Shown: positions 47,241 to 57,100 of the stretch, piece by piece | How positions within the stretch are numbered: position 1 is the stretch's first letter | How the letters are laid out: every line of letters starts with the position of its first letter | Origin: Chryseobacterium arachidis | Lineage (GTDB): Bacteria > Bacteroidota > Bacteroidia > Flavobacteriales > Weeksellaceae | Direction of reading: 5' to 3' | NCBI RefSeq assembly: GCF_900129245.1 | Contig: NZ_FQUT01000003.1 | Coordinates: forward strand, 372,001 to 436,000 | DNA length: 64,000 nucleotides | The notes under the pieces: generated by a model | Seen by the model: the letters and a program-made list of their open reading frames with translations, nothing else | The model's database searches: none | Told to the model about the DNA's origin: nothing | Translations under genes and position numbers: made by a program

Positions 47241-48497
47241 TTAATAGAAGATTTTCGTTTGTATGAGTTGATTCAATTGTTCTGCGGATTCCATGATCTC
47301 GTTTTTCATATCATAGATCTGAAGTGCCGTTTCTCTGTAACTGTCCATAAAATCGGCAAATTCAATAAGGCTGATATTTCCTTTTCTAAAGTTTTTCAGC
47401 ATTCCGTTGTATACCAGTTCCATATTATCAAGATCTGTGGTTTTGATTTCCTGAAGCTGGTCATACTGAGTTTTCCAGATTTTATAAGCCGACTGAACTT
47501 TTGTTTCAAGATTTAATTTCTGGAAATCTGCACTTTTTTGATTTTGCTGAATGGCGTACTTGGCTTTTTCAACGTTTCCTTTATTCGATTTCCATAACGG
47601 CAGAGGAATTCCGACGGTCAGATTAATTTCATTTTTAAAAGTTCCGCTGTTCTGATCCCATTGTGCTCCTACATTAAGATCGGGAACGTTCAAAGATTTT
47701 TGCCATTGTGCATACAGCTTGCTGTTATCAATCAATTTTAAATTATATAAATAATCAGCGTTATTTTCCAATGCTTTTTTCTGTAATTCGCCAGCATCGC
47801 CAAAAGGTTGCAACGCTAAAATATCTTTTGCCTCAGATTCGGAAAGCTGTGGTTCGATATCTTCTGTAATACCTGTAAGGACTTTCAGGTTTTGTTCGAA
47901 TTCAAGAATATTTTTATTGATTCCAAGCTTATCATTATTCAACTGGATGACGATACTCTGAAGCCTTACTTCATCCTTCAACGAAACATTTCCTTTGGCA
48001 GACTGTATTTTATATGCCGCCAAAAGATCATTCATATAATCCAATTGCTTTTTGGTATTGTCCAGCTTTAATTTTTCGTAGTAAAGATTGAAATAAGCCG
48101 TACGCAGCTGAGATTTCAGATCAACAAGAAGTTGAGAAAACTGAAGCTGAGCCAGCTCCTTGTTAGATTTTGCAAAAGCAATTTCGTTTTTCTTTTTTCC
48201 ACCCATGTAGATGAGCTGACTAATTTCGGCACCTTTTGCCTGCCCTACATCAAAAGCTTTTCTGCCTTCGGGATTGTACGCATTGATGTATCCGCTCATC
48301 TGCGGAAGCTCCCAGATTTTAGCCTGCAAAATATCTGCATCAGCCATATTAATATTGTACTGTTCGGCAAGCAGCTGGAGATTGTTCTTTTGAAAAGCTT
48401 CTTCACAATCCAAAAGTGACATCTGCTGTTGTGCTGTCATCAGAGAGGAAAAGACAACAAACAGCCCTGCAATTTTGTTTATTTTCTCAATTTTCAT
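47241..48497 (-). CDS. TolC-family outer-membrane channel (CzcC-like)
   Basis: This 418-residue protein has a signal peptide (about 22 residues) and two long coiled-coil repeats typical of TolC-like proteins, for example KNEIAFAKSNKELAQLQFSQ and NLNVGAQWDQ in the barrel region. It forms the outer-membrane exit of the pump. It is first in the operon. The response regulator and kinase genes lie upstream in the same direction. Confidence 0.9.
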   Translation of the reverse strand: MKIEKINKIAGLFVVFSSLMTAQQQMSLLDCEEAFQKNNLQLLAEQYNINMADADILQAKIWELPQMSGYINAYNPEGRKAFDVGQAKGAEISQLIYMGGKKKNEIAFAKSNKELAQLQFSQLLVDLKSQLRTAYFNLYYEKLKLDNTKKQLDYMNDLLAAYKIQSAKGNVSLKDEVRLQSIVIQLNNDKLGINKNILEFEQNLKVLTGITEDIEPQLSESEAKDILALQPFGDAGELQKKALENNADYLYNLKLIDNSKLYAQWQKSLNVPDLNVGAQWDQNSGTFKNEINLTVGIPLPLWKSNKGNVEKAKYAIQQNQKSADFQKLNLETKVQSAYKIWKTQYDQLQEIKTTDLDNMELVYNGMLKNFRKGNISLIEFADFMDSYRETALQIYDMKNEIMESAEQLNQLIQTKIFY

Positions 48498-48971
48498 GAG
48501 ACAAAAATGCCCTTCTGTGATTAAAATGCTCTTAAAGAATCCTTAAAAAAAAATTAAATTTGGTCAGAAATAGCGGATAAAATGCTGATTTAATGAAATG
48601 TTGATGAAAAATTAATGGTTTAAATATAAACTTGGAGAGAGATTAAAAAGTTAAAATATTGGGCTTATTTCTTTTCCCACAGATTGCACAATTTTCACAG
48701 ATGATGATATCAGTTTTATTGATAGCGACCCTGTGAACTAATAATTATCAGCTCGTTCCTACGGAACTCATCTTAACTCACATTTCATTCTATTAACAGG
48801 ATGCTCCTATGGAGCCCGAAATTATCTGAAGAAAATAAATTTTAGAACATTAGTAGAGTTTTACAGTCTGTATAAATTGGGTCTAAAAAGGTATAAGGTT
48901 TCAACAAACTTAGCAGCCGTTGAAATCAATACAATAAAAGCATTTTAATAAAATTTAACAGACTCTTGATA
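48498..48971. other. intergenic region with two short perfect palindromes
   Basis: No gene is seen. GTTCC-TAC-GGAAC (48755-48767) and GCTCC-TAT-GGAGC (48803-48815) are perfect palindromes of the same kind as the TCCTAC repeat at 12078-12135. They look like remains of a dispersed repeat. No clear promoter of the efflux operon was found. Confidence 0.5.
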
Positions 48972-50336
48972 TTACTTATTAAAAGTCACACTGAATTTAT
49001 TTAGCAAATCTGCCGGAGAAGTATATCGGATTTCGGCGCCATGATATTCAAGAATCCTTTTAACAATCCTTAACCCAAGACCGGAACCGGAAATATTCTG
49101 GGAATTATTCCCTCTCATAAACGCCTCAAATAATTTTGTTCGCTCCTCCTGTGGTATCGTGTTCCCGTGAGAAATGATATCAACAATAAGATTCTCATCG
49201 GTTTCGGTAATTAAAACATTCACTTCGGTATCATCAGAATATACGGCTGCATTCTTAAACAAATTAATGAAAACAATATCCAGCAGTGACTGGATCCCTT
49301 TTATCGTCAGCAAAGCGTCTTCGGAAGTATCTTCAGAAATCAGGAAATCCATTTTCAGTTTCGGATAACTTTTTTCTACTGCTTCAAAAGATTCAAAAAT
49401 GACTTCATCAATTCTTACTTCTTCGTAAATACTCTGAATATTTTCTTTATCAAATTTCGTTAAAAGCAACAAGGAGTTCGTTAAATCAGACAATTGATAC
49501 ACATCTCTCTGTATTTGTTTTAATGAAGACAGAGTTTCGGGAGAATGCTGTTCAAGTTTAATTAAATTTTCCAGCTGAAAAGCCATTCTGGTAATCGGTG
49601 TCCTTATTTCATGAGAAGCGCTTGCCGTAAAATCCTTCTGCGACTGAAAAACATCGTCCAGCCTTGCAATCATCGTGTTGAAAGATTTAGCCAAAACATC
49701 AATCTCATCATTAGAATCTCTTACAGGAATCTGTGTTGTTAATTTATGAGCCGTAACCTCCGAAATTTCCTTATTCAGATCTTCCAAAGGACGCAGGAAC
49801 TGTCCCATAAAATAATAACTGAAAAAACCGATAAGAAGCGTACTCATCACATAGGCTGTTATCAAAAGGTATTTCAGGTAAGAAAGCTTGGAATTTCCGT
49901 TGGTATCGAAAGCACTTGTCAGAATATAATAGTTTTCTCCGTTGATCGTTTTCAGTGCCGCATAGATTTCGGGAACCGTCTTTTCGGAATAAATAACTTT
50001 CTTTACATCAAGCTCTTTCAACAAGCCATTATCCCAGGTTACATTTCTGTCTTTGATGGTGCTGTAGATTAATTCTTTTTGACCGTTAAAAATTAAAATA
50101 GTTTCATTTAAAAGAATATTATCCGAATTTTCATTAAAAAATACAGGAGCTTCCTCTTCAAAATCTTTTGACTTGGCAATAAAATGTGAAGTAAATTCTA
50201 ATCTCTGCCTGAATCTTTCCTTAAATTCTTCTCTTCGGAAATCATTAAAAGACATATAAATTACTGCCATCACAATACCAAAAAGCAATGAAAAGGCAAT
50301 ACTGAGATTGAGGGCTATCTTCCTTTTTAAAGACAT
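48972..50336 (-). CDS. sensor histidine kinase
   Basis: This 454-residue membrane kinase has two transmembrane helices (about residues 10-30 and 150-172) around a periplasmic sensor, then a HAMP domain. The HisKA domain has the phospho-acceptor in ASHEIRTPITRM, and the ATPase domain has VFINLFKNAAVYS and GSGLGLRIV. Its start codon directly abuts the stop of the response regulator, so they form a translationally coupled pair. Placement beside the metal efflux operon suggests that it senses metal ions (as CusS or CzcS). Confidence 0.92.
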   Translation of the reverse strand: MSLKRKIALNLSIAFSLLFGIVMAVIYMSFNDFRREEFKERFRQRLEFTSHFIAKSKDFEEEAPVFFNENSDNILLNETILIFNGQKELIYSTIKDRNVTWDNGLLKELDVKKVIYSEKTVPEIYAALKTINGENYYILTSAFDTNGNSKLSYLKYLLITAYVMSTLLIGFFSYYFMGQFLRPLEDLNKEISEVTAHKLTTQIPVRDSNDEIDVLAKSFNTMIARLDDVFQSQKDFTASASHEIRTPITRMAFQLENLIKLEQHSPETLSSLKQIQRDVYQLSDLTNSLLLLTKFDKENIQSIYEEVRIDEVIFESFEAVEKSYPKLKMDFLISEDTSEDALLTIKGIQSLLDIVFINLFKNAAVYSDDTEVNVLITETDENLIVDIISHGNTIPQEERTKLFEAFMRGNNSQNISGSGLGLRIVKRILEYHGAEIRYTSPADLLNKFSVTFNK

Positions 50337-51017
50337 CTATAACGGGCTTAAATAATATCCAAATCCTGAACGGGTATGAATAAGTTTCACTTTAAAATCT
50401 TTATCTATTTTCTTTCTTAAAAAATTGATATAAACCTCTACGGTATTTGTATTGGTATTGAAATTATGCTCCCATACATGTTCTGTAATCTGCTGCTTCG
50501 AAACAGTTCTTCCCTGCGCTTCCGCCAGATAAACCAATAATTGGAATTCTTTTAAGGTTAAGCTGATTTCATTTCCGCCACGGTAGACTTTTTGCTCGGT
50601 TTTATTAACAATGAGATCATCAATCCTGATAATTTCCTGATCTGTTGCTTCAGAAGGTGCTTTTCTCCTCAACAAAGAATTCATCCGCAGCAGCAATTCT
50701 TCAAACTGAAACGGTTTCACCAGATAATCATCCGCCAATCTTGTGAAAGCATCCTTCTTATCCGAAAGATCGCCGTAAGCAGAGATAATAATAATCGGTG
50801 TATTTTTATCGAAAGAGCGAATCGTCTGACAAACGTCAAGCCCATTAATTTTCGGAACATTGATGTCCAGCAGATACAAATCGTAAGTATTGTTCTTGAT
50901 CTGACGAAGAAAAGTTTCCCCATCGTATATTTTGTCACACGTAAAATTATTTGACTCCAAAAACTTACAAAGTTCTGCAGAAAGAATTAAATCATCTTCC
51001 AATAAAAGAATGTTCAT
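50337..51017 (-). CDS. OmpR-family response regulator
   Basis: This 226-residue regulator has a receiver domain (phospho-acceptor Asp in LYLLDINVPKING, near residue 51, and the Lys in YLVKPF) and a C-terminal winged helix (ISLTLKEFQLLVYLAE, VEVYINFLRKKID). It is the partner of the kinase that follows, with no bases between them. It probably activates the neighbouring metal efflux operon. Confidence 0.93.
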   Translation of the reverse strand: MNILLLEDDLILSAELCKFLESNNFTCDKIYDGETFLRQIKNNTYDLYLLDINVPKINGLDVCQTIRSFDKNTPIIIISAYGDLSDKKDAFTRLADDYLVKPFQFEELLLRMNSLLRRKAPSEATDQEIIRIDDLIVNKTEQKVYRGGNEISLTLKEFQLLVYLAEAQGRTVSKQQITEHVWEHNFNTNTNTVEVYINFLRKKIDKDFKVKLIHTRSGFGYYLSPL

Positions 51018-51220
51018 CGAAAATTATTTTATACGAATGTAACGAAATTTTTTATGATGGTAAAGGATTTGAAATACCCGAGAAACAGTTTTAATTGAAT
51101 TTTAAGGTTGAAGATTTTTATTAAAAATGGATATTTTTTCAAAGCTCAGGCTGTCAGTTTTTCGGATCAATCCTAAAAATATTAATAGTTCAAATAAAAT
51201 TCAGACAAAAAAGTTTGAGC

Positions 51221-51250
51221 AAAAAAATATCCCGAAGAAATCGGGATTAA
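51221..51250 (-). terminator. terminator of the tRNA operon
   Basis: ATCCCGA (51229-51235) and TCGGGAT (51241-51247) form the stem, followed on the minus strand by a T run (A tract 51221-51227). Confidence 0.8.
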
Positions 51251-51256
51251 AACGAG

Positions 51257-51328
51257 AGCCAACTACGGGACTTGAACCCGTGACCTCTTCCTTACCAAGG
51301 AAGCACTCTACCGCTGAGCTAAGTCGGC
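51257..51328 (-). tRNA. tRNA-Thr (GGT)
   Basis: The minus strand has acceptor GCCGACT/AGTTGGC (one G-T), anticodon arm CTTCC-TTGGTAA-GGAAG with anticodon GGT, and T arm with GGGTTCAAGTCCC. It is the last gene of the tRNA cluster. Confidence 0.93.
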
Positions 51329-51371
51329 CTGAAACAAAAAAATCACACTAAATATAGAGTGATTTTTGTTG

Positions 51372-51444
51372 AGCGGAAGACGAGGGTCGAACTCGCGACA
51401 TTCAGCTTGGAAGGCTGACGCTCTACCAACTGAGCTACTTCCGC
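51372..51444 (-). tRNA. tRNA-Gly (TCC), copy 1
   Basis: Acceptor GCGGAAG/CTTCCGC, anticodon arm TCAGC-CTTCCAA-GCTGA with anticodon TCC. The gene is identical to the one at 51795-51867. Confidence 0.93.
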
Positions 51445-51532
51445 AATTTTGTTTCCAAAATTATTGGTAAACGCTTTGCAAAACTAAGAAAATTTCTTGA
51501 ATCCTGCAAGTTTTTTTTTCTAATATAAAACG

Positions 51533-51613
51533 TGGGGAGAGCAGGATTCGAACCTACGAAGCCGAAGCAACTGAGTTACAGTCAGTCCCATTTAGCCACT
51601 CTGGAATCTCCCC
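51533..51613 (-). tRNA. tRNA-Tyr (GTA), copy 1
   Basis: Acceptor GGGGAGA/TCTCCCC, anticodon arm ACTGA-CTGTAAC-TCAGT with anticodon GTA, and the long variable arm of class II tRNAs. It is identical to the gene at 51955-52035. Confidence 0.93.
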
Positions 51614-51631
51614 AGATATTTTATATTAATG

Positions 51632-51705
51632 AGCTTCCAGAGGGATTCGAACCCACGACCCCGAGATTACAAATCACGTGCTCTGGCCAACTGAGCTATG
51701 GAAGC
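51632..51705 (-). tRNA. tRNA-Thr (TGT), copy 1
   Basis: Acceptor GCTTCCA/TGGAAGC, anticodon loop TTTGTAA with anticodon TGT. The anticodon stem has one T-T mismatch (CGTGA/TCTCG), present in both copies. Confidence 0.9.
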
Positions 51706-51794
51706 GTTTTAATATTATAGGCTGAAAGCTTTTGAGAAAATTCTACTCTGAGCTTTTCAGTAGTTAAAAAAATACTCTACTGAGTATTTTATTG

Positions 51795-51867
51795 AGCGGA
51801 AGACGAGGGTCGAACTCGCGACATTCAGCTTGGAAGGCTGACGCTCTACCAACTGAGCTACTTCCGC
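51795..51867 (-). tRNA. tRNA-Gly (TCC), copy 2
   Basis: Same sequence as copy 1: acceptor GCGGAAG/CTTCCGC, anticodon TCC in CTTCCAA. Confidence 0.93.
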
Positions 51868-51954
51868 AATTTTGTTTCCAAAATCATTGGTAACGGTTTG
51901 CAAATCTAAGAAGAATTCTTGAAACCTGCAAGTCTTTTTTTAATAAAAAAACTG

Positions 51955-52035
51955 TGGGGAGAGCAGGATTCGAACCTACGAAGCCGAAGCAACTGAGTTA
52001 CAGTCAGTCCCATTTAGCCACTCTGGAATCTCCCC
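51955..52035 (-). tRNA. tRNA-Tyr (GTA), copy 2
   Basis: Same sequence as copy 1: acceptor GGGGAGA/TCTCCCC, anticodon GTA in CTGTAAC, long variable arm. Confidence 0.93.
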
Positions 52036-52055
52036 AGGTTTTTTATCTTAAAATG

Positions 52056-52129
52056 AGCTTCCAGAGGGATTCGAACCCACGACCCCGAGATTACAAATCA
52101 CGTGCTCTGGCCAACTGAGCTATGGAAGC
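52056..52129 (-). tRNA. tRNA-Thr (TGT), copy 2
   Basis: Same sequence as copy 1: acceptor GCTTCCA/TGGAAGC, anticodon TGT in TTTGTAA. It is the first gene of the tRNA cluster, about 110 bases after hpf in the same direction. Confidence 0.9.
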
Positions 52130-52238
52130 ATTTAAAAAAAAGAATTCAAAAGAACGCTGTTCCCTTTTTGCGAGTGCAAATATAGAACGGTTTTTTTGAA
52201 TTCTCAAATTTTTTAATGACTTTTTTTATCTTTTTTTT

Positions 52239-52529
52239 CTACGCCATTTCTTTTTTCTTGATTAGTAGCTTTTTAGCAGTATCAACGCATAGGTCTAAAC
52301 TTTCTTCAAAACTTGTAGTCGTCTTCTTTACTACGATATCATCTCCCGGAACCGCCAGAATTAGCTCGGCAGTTTTGTTAGCTTTATCCGAGTTATTTTC
52401 TACTTTTAAAAATATTTTACACTCTTGGATCTTGTCATAGAAAGTATCCAATTTGCTCACTTTTTTTTCAATGTGGGATTCTAGTGGTTCGTGTGGAGTT
52501 AAACCAATTGATTGTACTGTGATCTTCAT
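52239..52529 (-). CDS. hpf: ribosome hibernation-promoting factor HPF/RaiA
   Basis: This 96-residue protein binds the ribosome and stabilises inactive ribosomes in stationary phase. It has the S30AE fold (MKITVQSIGLTPHEPLESHIEKKVSKLD), in the short form without the C-terminal dimerisation domain. Its start overlaps the stop of the recombinase gene by four bases. Confidence 0.92.
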   Translation of the reverse strand: MKITVQSIGLTPHEPLESHIEKKVSKLDTFYDKIQECKIFLKVENNSDKANKTAELILAVPGDDIVVKKTTTSFEESLDLCVDTAKKLLIKKKEMA

Positions 52530-53413
52530 AATTCTTCTTTTTTAGATGCTCTTGGATGAGCCTGATTAAACACTTTTTTCAATTGTTCGATATTGGCATT
52601 CGTATAGACTTGAGTACTGGCAAGACTGGAATGTCCTAATATTTTTTTTACTTTTGAGATCTCTGCCCCATTATCCAAAACGTGTGTAGCAAAGCTATGC
52701 CGAAGGATGTGAGGACTTCTTTTTTCTTTTGTTGTTATAAGACTAAGGTACTTATTAACTACCACATAAACAAATTTTTCAGTCAGTTTTTTCCCCTTCT
52801 TATTGACAAAAAAATAGATTTCATATTCTTTTTGTGGCTTTCTTATTTCTGTATAACTTTTAAGCAGCTGTACCAGATTTTCGGATATGGGAATATATCT
52901 TTCTTTGTTACCTTTCCCAATAATCTTGAGTTGGTTTCCGCTTAAGTTTACATTCTCAAAAGTCATACCACAAAGCTCAGCTTTACGAATTCCCGTCTGG
53001 TAAAGGACTTCCATAATGCATTTCTCCAACACATCGTGAACCTGAGCAAAAACCTCATCATTAAGCTTTTGCATTTCTTCTTCAGACATCGGGATCTGCT
53101 TTTCCGGATAAAATTTTAATGAAGAAATATTTTCTGTAGGTGAAACTTTAATTTCGCCGATTTTTAAAAGGAAGAGATAAAAGCTGCGAAGAGATGATAA
53201 TTTGCGATTGATACTTCGTTTTGAAATATCATTTTCACTCAGTTCAACGATAAAATTCCGGATGATTTTTTTGTCTGCCTTGGAAATATCTTCTGAAGAT
53301 TCAGTTTTAAGATAGAAATGAGAAAAATCTTCAAGATCTTTTCTGTAACTTGTAATGGTGTGAGGAGAATACCTCTTTTCGAGTTCTAAATATTCTAAAA
53401 ATTTATTTAGCAT
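52526..53413 (-). CDS. tyrosine recombinase XerC-like
   Basis: This 295-residue site-specific recombinase has an N-terminal SAM-like domain and the catalytic residues R (TGIRKAEL), K, HxxR (HILRHSFATH), H (LGHSSLASTQ) and Y (QVYTNAN). It probably resolves chromosome dimers at dif. Clustering with hpf, tRNAs and rpsU is a housekeeping context, so XerC is more likely than a mobile-element integrase. Confidence 0.9.
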   Translation of the reverse strand: MLNKFLEYLELEKRYSPHTITSYRKDLEDFSHFYLKTESSEDISKADKKIIRNFIVELSENDISKRSINRKLSSLRSFYLFLLKIGEIKVSPTENISSLKFYPEKQIPMSEEEMQKLNDEVFAQVHDVLEKCIMEVLYQTGIRKAELCGMTFENVNLSGNQLKIIGKGNKERYIPISENLVQLLKSYTEIRKPQKEYEIYFFVNKKGKKLTEKFVYVVVNKYLSLITTKEKRSPHILRHSFATHVLDNGAEISKVKKILGHSSLASTQVYTNANIEQLKKVFNQAHPRASKKEEL

Positions 53414-53550
53414 GTTATTTTTTTGAATATTGCTTTACTTGTGACGGTCTTTACCAAAAAGTCACTAAGCTTTTTTATCAACAAAGACCGAAGCATTTTG
53501 TATTATGGTAGCAAATTATGGTTCTAAATACTATTTAGGTATAAAAACAA

Positions 53551-53590
53551 AAATTCACTCTTCAAATATAACTATTTAAAGAGTGAATTT
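53551..53590 (-). terminator. terminator of rpsU
   Basis: AAATTCACTCTT and AAGAGTGAATTT form a 12-bp stem; on the minus strand TTTTGTTTTT follows. Confidence 0.8.
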
Positions 53591-53612
53591 AGTATGTGTT
53601 TAAGAAAATTTC

Positions 53613-53810
53613 TTAAGCCTGTTCTTCTTTGCTAAGATTTCTTTGCTTGTGAGCAGCTTTCAATCTAGCTTGTCTTAAAGTTACTGAAGGCTTGATAAAC
53701 TGTTGTCTAGCTCTTAACTGACGAACTGTACCCGTTTTATCAAATTTTCTTTTATATTTCTTTAATGCTCTGTCGATAGACTCTCCGTCTTTTACTGGAA
53801 TTATTAACAT
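53613..53810 (-). CDS. rpsU: 30S ribosomal protein S21
   Basis: This 65-residue basic protein (MLIIPVKDGESIDRALKKYKRKFDKTG) matches S21 in length and sequence. It is monocistronic, with its own promoter and terminator. S21 has been linked to initiation without Shine-Dalgarno pairing in Bacteroidota. Confidence 0.96.
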   Translation of the reverse strand: MLIIPVKDGESIDRALKKYKRKFDKTGTVRQLRARQQFIKPSVTLRQARLKAAHKQRNLSKEEQA

Positions 53811-53833
53811 ATATTACATCTCATTTTGGACTG

Positions 53834-53863
53834 CAAAAGTAAACATTATTTATTAAACTACAA
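53834..53863 (-). promoter_or_regulatory. promoter of rpsU
   Basis: On the minus strand TTG (53861-53863), a 19-base spacer and TACTTTTG (53834-53841) form a perfect Bacteroidota promoter. The remaining gap up to 54143 holds only a plus-strand -7 element, TAGATTTG at 54015-54022, for the next gene. Confidence 0.75.
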
Positions 53864-54143
53864 AACTTTATCATACAAATACTTACTTTAAAACTTACTT
53901 ACCATTAAAAGAACCTTTAATAAAAATGCTTTTTAAGAGTTTATTCACAATAATTTTTAAACATTTATAAAATAATAGACAATAAAATATCTACTCTTAT
54001 ATTATTAATTTAATTAGATTTGCATTTTATTTCAAAATGTTAAAAACAGCTAACTATAAATACTCCTGTTATTACCAATCATCATATTGCATGATAAAGT
54101 AAGATTAACCCTAATTATCTTTAAAGCAATCTCCCCTACCCTT

Positions 54144-57100
54144 ATGCTAAAAAAATTACTTTTTCCCGTTTTCCTGATTCTTTATATCTCCACTTTTGCC
54201 CAGGAAGACTGTGCTTCTGCCATTACAGTTTGCGGAAACTCCAATATTAACTATACTCCGGTTGGAATCGGAAGCACCAACGAAACCCTCGGAGGCTGCC
54301 TTTCTTATGAAAACCATTCGGTATGGTATAAATTTACTATTGCCACAAGCGGAACCCTTACTTTCGATCTTGCTCCCACGGGACCTGTAGATTATGACTG
54401 GGCGATCTATGGACCTAATGTAACCTGCGCCAACAGAGGAACTCCTGTACGATGTAATGCATCTGGCTACTTTGTAAATACCGGAATGAATATGACCAAC
54501 ACCAATACCTCATCCGGAGCAGGAAATACAGATCCTTACTGTAAATATATGGATGTTGTGGCAGGTGAGACTTATTATTTATATATCGACAACTGGTCTT
54601 CAACAGTATATACCTTTAATCTGACCTGGGGAGGAACGGCCACTTTTGTATCACCTTTTACCAATTCCACACTTGCGCCTAACCCGTTTATTGCACCGGG
54701 AAATCCGGGACCATCTGCAAATTCTCCAAGGGAAATAAATATTTGCTCGAATTCATCTACCTTTGATTTCAACACCTTATCGCCCGGGATTTTAAACGGA
54801 AACCCAAATTTCTCTGTATCCTATTATAGCAGTGCCAATAACGCAGCCACAGGAAGCAATCCTATCACTGCACCAATCGCAGTAAACACAGGCAGCACTT
54901 ATTATTATAATATAAGCTATCAAGATCCGAACAATCCGAATAATTCTATTAATTCCTGTAAACAGACGAATGCAATTGTTTTTAAAGATAAAAGCTTAAC
55001 CGCTACCATCAATGCTTCGTCCACAAAACTGTGCCCGAATGGAAATATTACATTAACCTCAAGTAACGCAACCGGAAATACATGGTCAACAGGTGCAACA
55101 ACACAATCCATTACCGTAACAACTCCCGGAACTTATACTTTAACAAGCACCAACGGAATATGTACCAGCCCTCAGACTTCTGTGACGATAACCCAAGATA
55201 CAAATCCGAATCCTCAAATTTCAGGAAATCTTATATTATGTGATTCTCCTTCCACTATTCTAACAGCAACCTCTACAGGAACAGGAAATACCTATTTATG
55301 GTCTACAGGAGCTACCACAGCCACAATCACTGTTACAACTCCGGGAATTTATACCGTCACCGTGAAAACTCCTGCGAATTGCCAATACACCCAATATGCA
55401 ACTGTGATACAGGGTGACATTCCGACAGCTCAAAATGCATCATTAACGAATTGCTCCAATACCGCTAATGCCACTTTTGATTTAACAACTGCTCAACCAA
55501 ACATCAGTACAACTTCAGGGGTTACCTTTGATTACTACGTCAACCAGGCAGATGCTCTTGCCGGAAATACCAGTACCATTGCGACTCCCACAACTTATAA
55601 CACAGGAAACACAACAATTTATGTAAGAGTAAAATCTGCAACCTGTGCAAAGGTGGTTTCATTACAATTAAATGTTACTCTTCTGGCATCACCAACGATT
55701 ACAAGCTCATCCTCAACCATTTGTTTTGGAGGAACCGTAGTTTTGACATCAAGCGCCACAAGCGGAAACACATGGTCGAACGGTGCAACCACCCAATCAA
55801 TCACTGTAAATTCCGCAGGAACTTATTCTCTAACTAATTCCAATGGAACCTGTACAAGCGCAGCAGTATCAGCTACAATTACAGCAGAAAGTAACCCTAA
55901 CCTTCAAATATCAGGTAATTTAACTGCCTGCGGAGCTTCCACTTTATTAACAGCCACCTCCAACGGAACTGGAAATACTTACACTTGGTCAACAGGAGCC
56001 ACAACAGCTGCCATTAATGCTACCGCTTCAGGAACTTACACGGTAACAATGACCACTCCGGCAAACTGCCAATACACAAAATCCGTAACAGTAACTCTGG
56101 ATCCACCCATTACAGTAAATATTGCAGCTCCATTACAAATTAACTGTACCACTTCACAAATAACCCTGAACGCTACAGCTTCAATTTATCAGCCGGGGGC
56201 AACATTTTTATGGACTGCAACCGGCGGTGGAAATATTGTTTCAGGAGCCAATACATTAACTCCGATTGTCAATAACTCAGGAACGTATACTTTAACGATC
56301 ACCAGCGCAACTCCGAACGGATGTATAGCACAAAGCTCAGTAATCGTTATTAAAAATATCACGCCACCCATCATTAGTATTTCGGCTCCCAAATTATCAA
56401 TCTGTAAAGGAGAATCTATTACGCTTACAGCAACAGGAGCATCCACTTATACTTGGACGGGATTAACAGGAAGCGGAAACACACAGACCGTATCGCCCAC
56501 CTCAACCACAACATATACTGTAACAGGCATTGGCACAAATGGCTGTCCAGCAACAACTCCGGCAACAATTACCATTACAGTAGTTTCGGAAATTATATCA
56601 ACCTTGCAAAATATTGAAATCTGCAAAGGCGATAAGGGCACATTAAATGCCGGAAGCGGACCCAACTACACGTACTCATGGAGCAACGGAGCAACCACAC
56701 AAACCATTGATGTAGATACACCAGGAACCTATTCGGTAACCATAAACAATGGAGTCTGTTCGAAGATCTTTACTGCAACAGTGGCTTATACTATTACTCC
56801 TCAGATAAAAGAAATTATTTACAACGATAATCTTTTAACCATTGTCGTTCAGAACCAGGGGAATGTTCCTTTGGAATATTCTATTGACGGAGGGGTGACC
56901 TGGCAAGTCTACAATGTTTTCAACGTTCTTCGAAATACAAAATATTCAATAAAAGTAAGAAACAGAGGCGCAACCTGTTATACAACTGCAGAATACTACA
57001 CCTTCTTTATGGCTAACGTAATTACACCGAATAGTGACGGCATCAATGACGTCATTGATTTTAGTGAAATCAGCAAATACGGGAATTTTGAAGGCGGTAT

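Larger units (their letters stand above)
51372..52129 (-). repeat. tandem duplication of a tRNA Thr-Tyr-Gly block
   Basis: The units 51372-51705 and 51795-52129 hold the same three tRNAs in the same order, with very similar spacers (for example AATTTTGTTTCCAAAAT after each Gly gene and CCTGCAAGT before each Tyr gene). Confidence 0.95.

Noticed and set aside
51127..51351. Plus-strand ORF of 74 codons
   Set aside because: It runs through tRNA-Thr(GGT) and its terminator; the peptide is translated tRNA.
52526..53413. Tyrosine recombinase as an integrase of a mobile element next to tRNAs
   Set aside because: Coupled with hpf and near rpsU, XerC-like length, and no attachment-site duplications or cargo seen.
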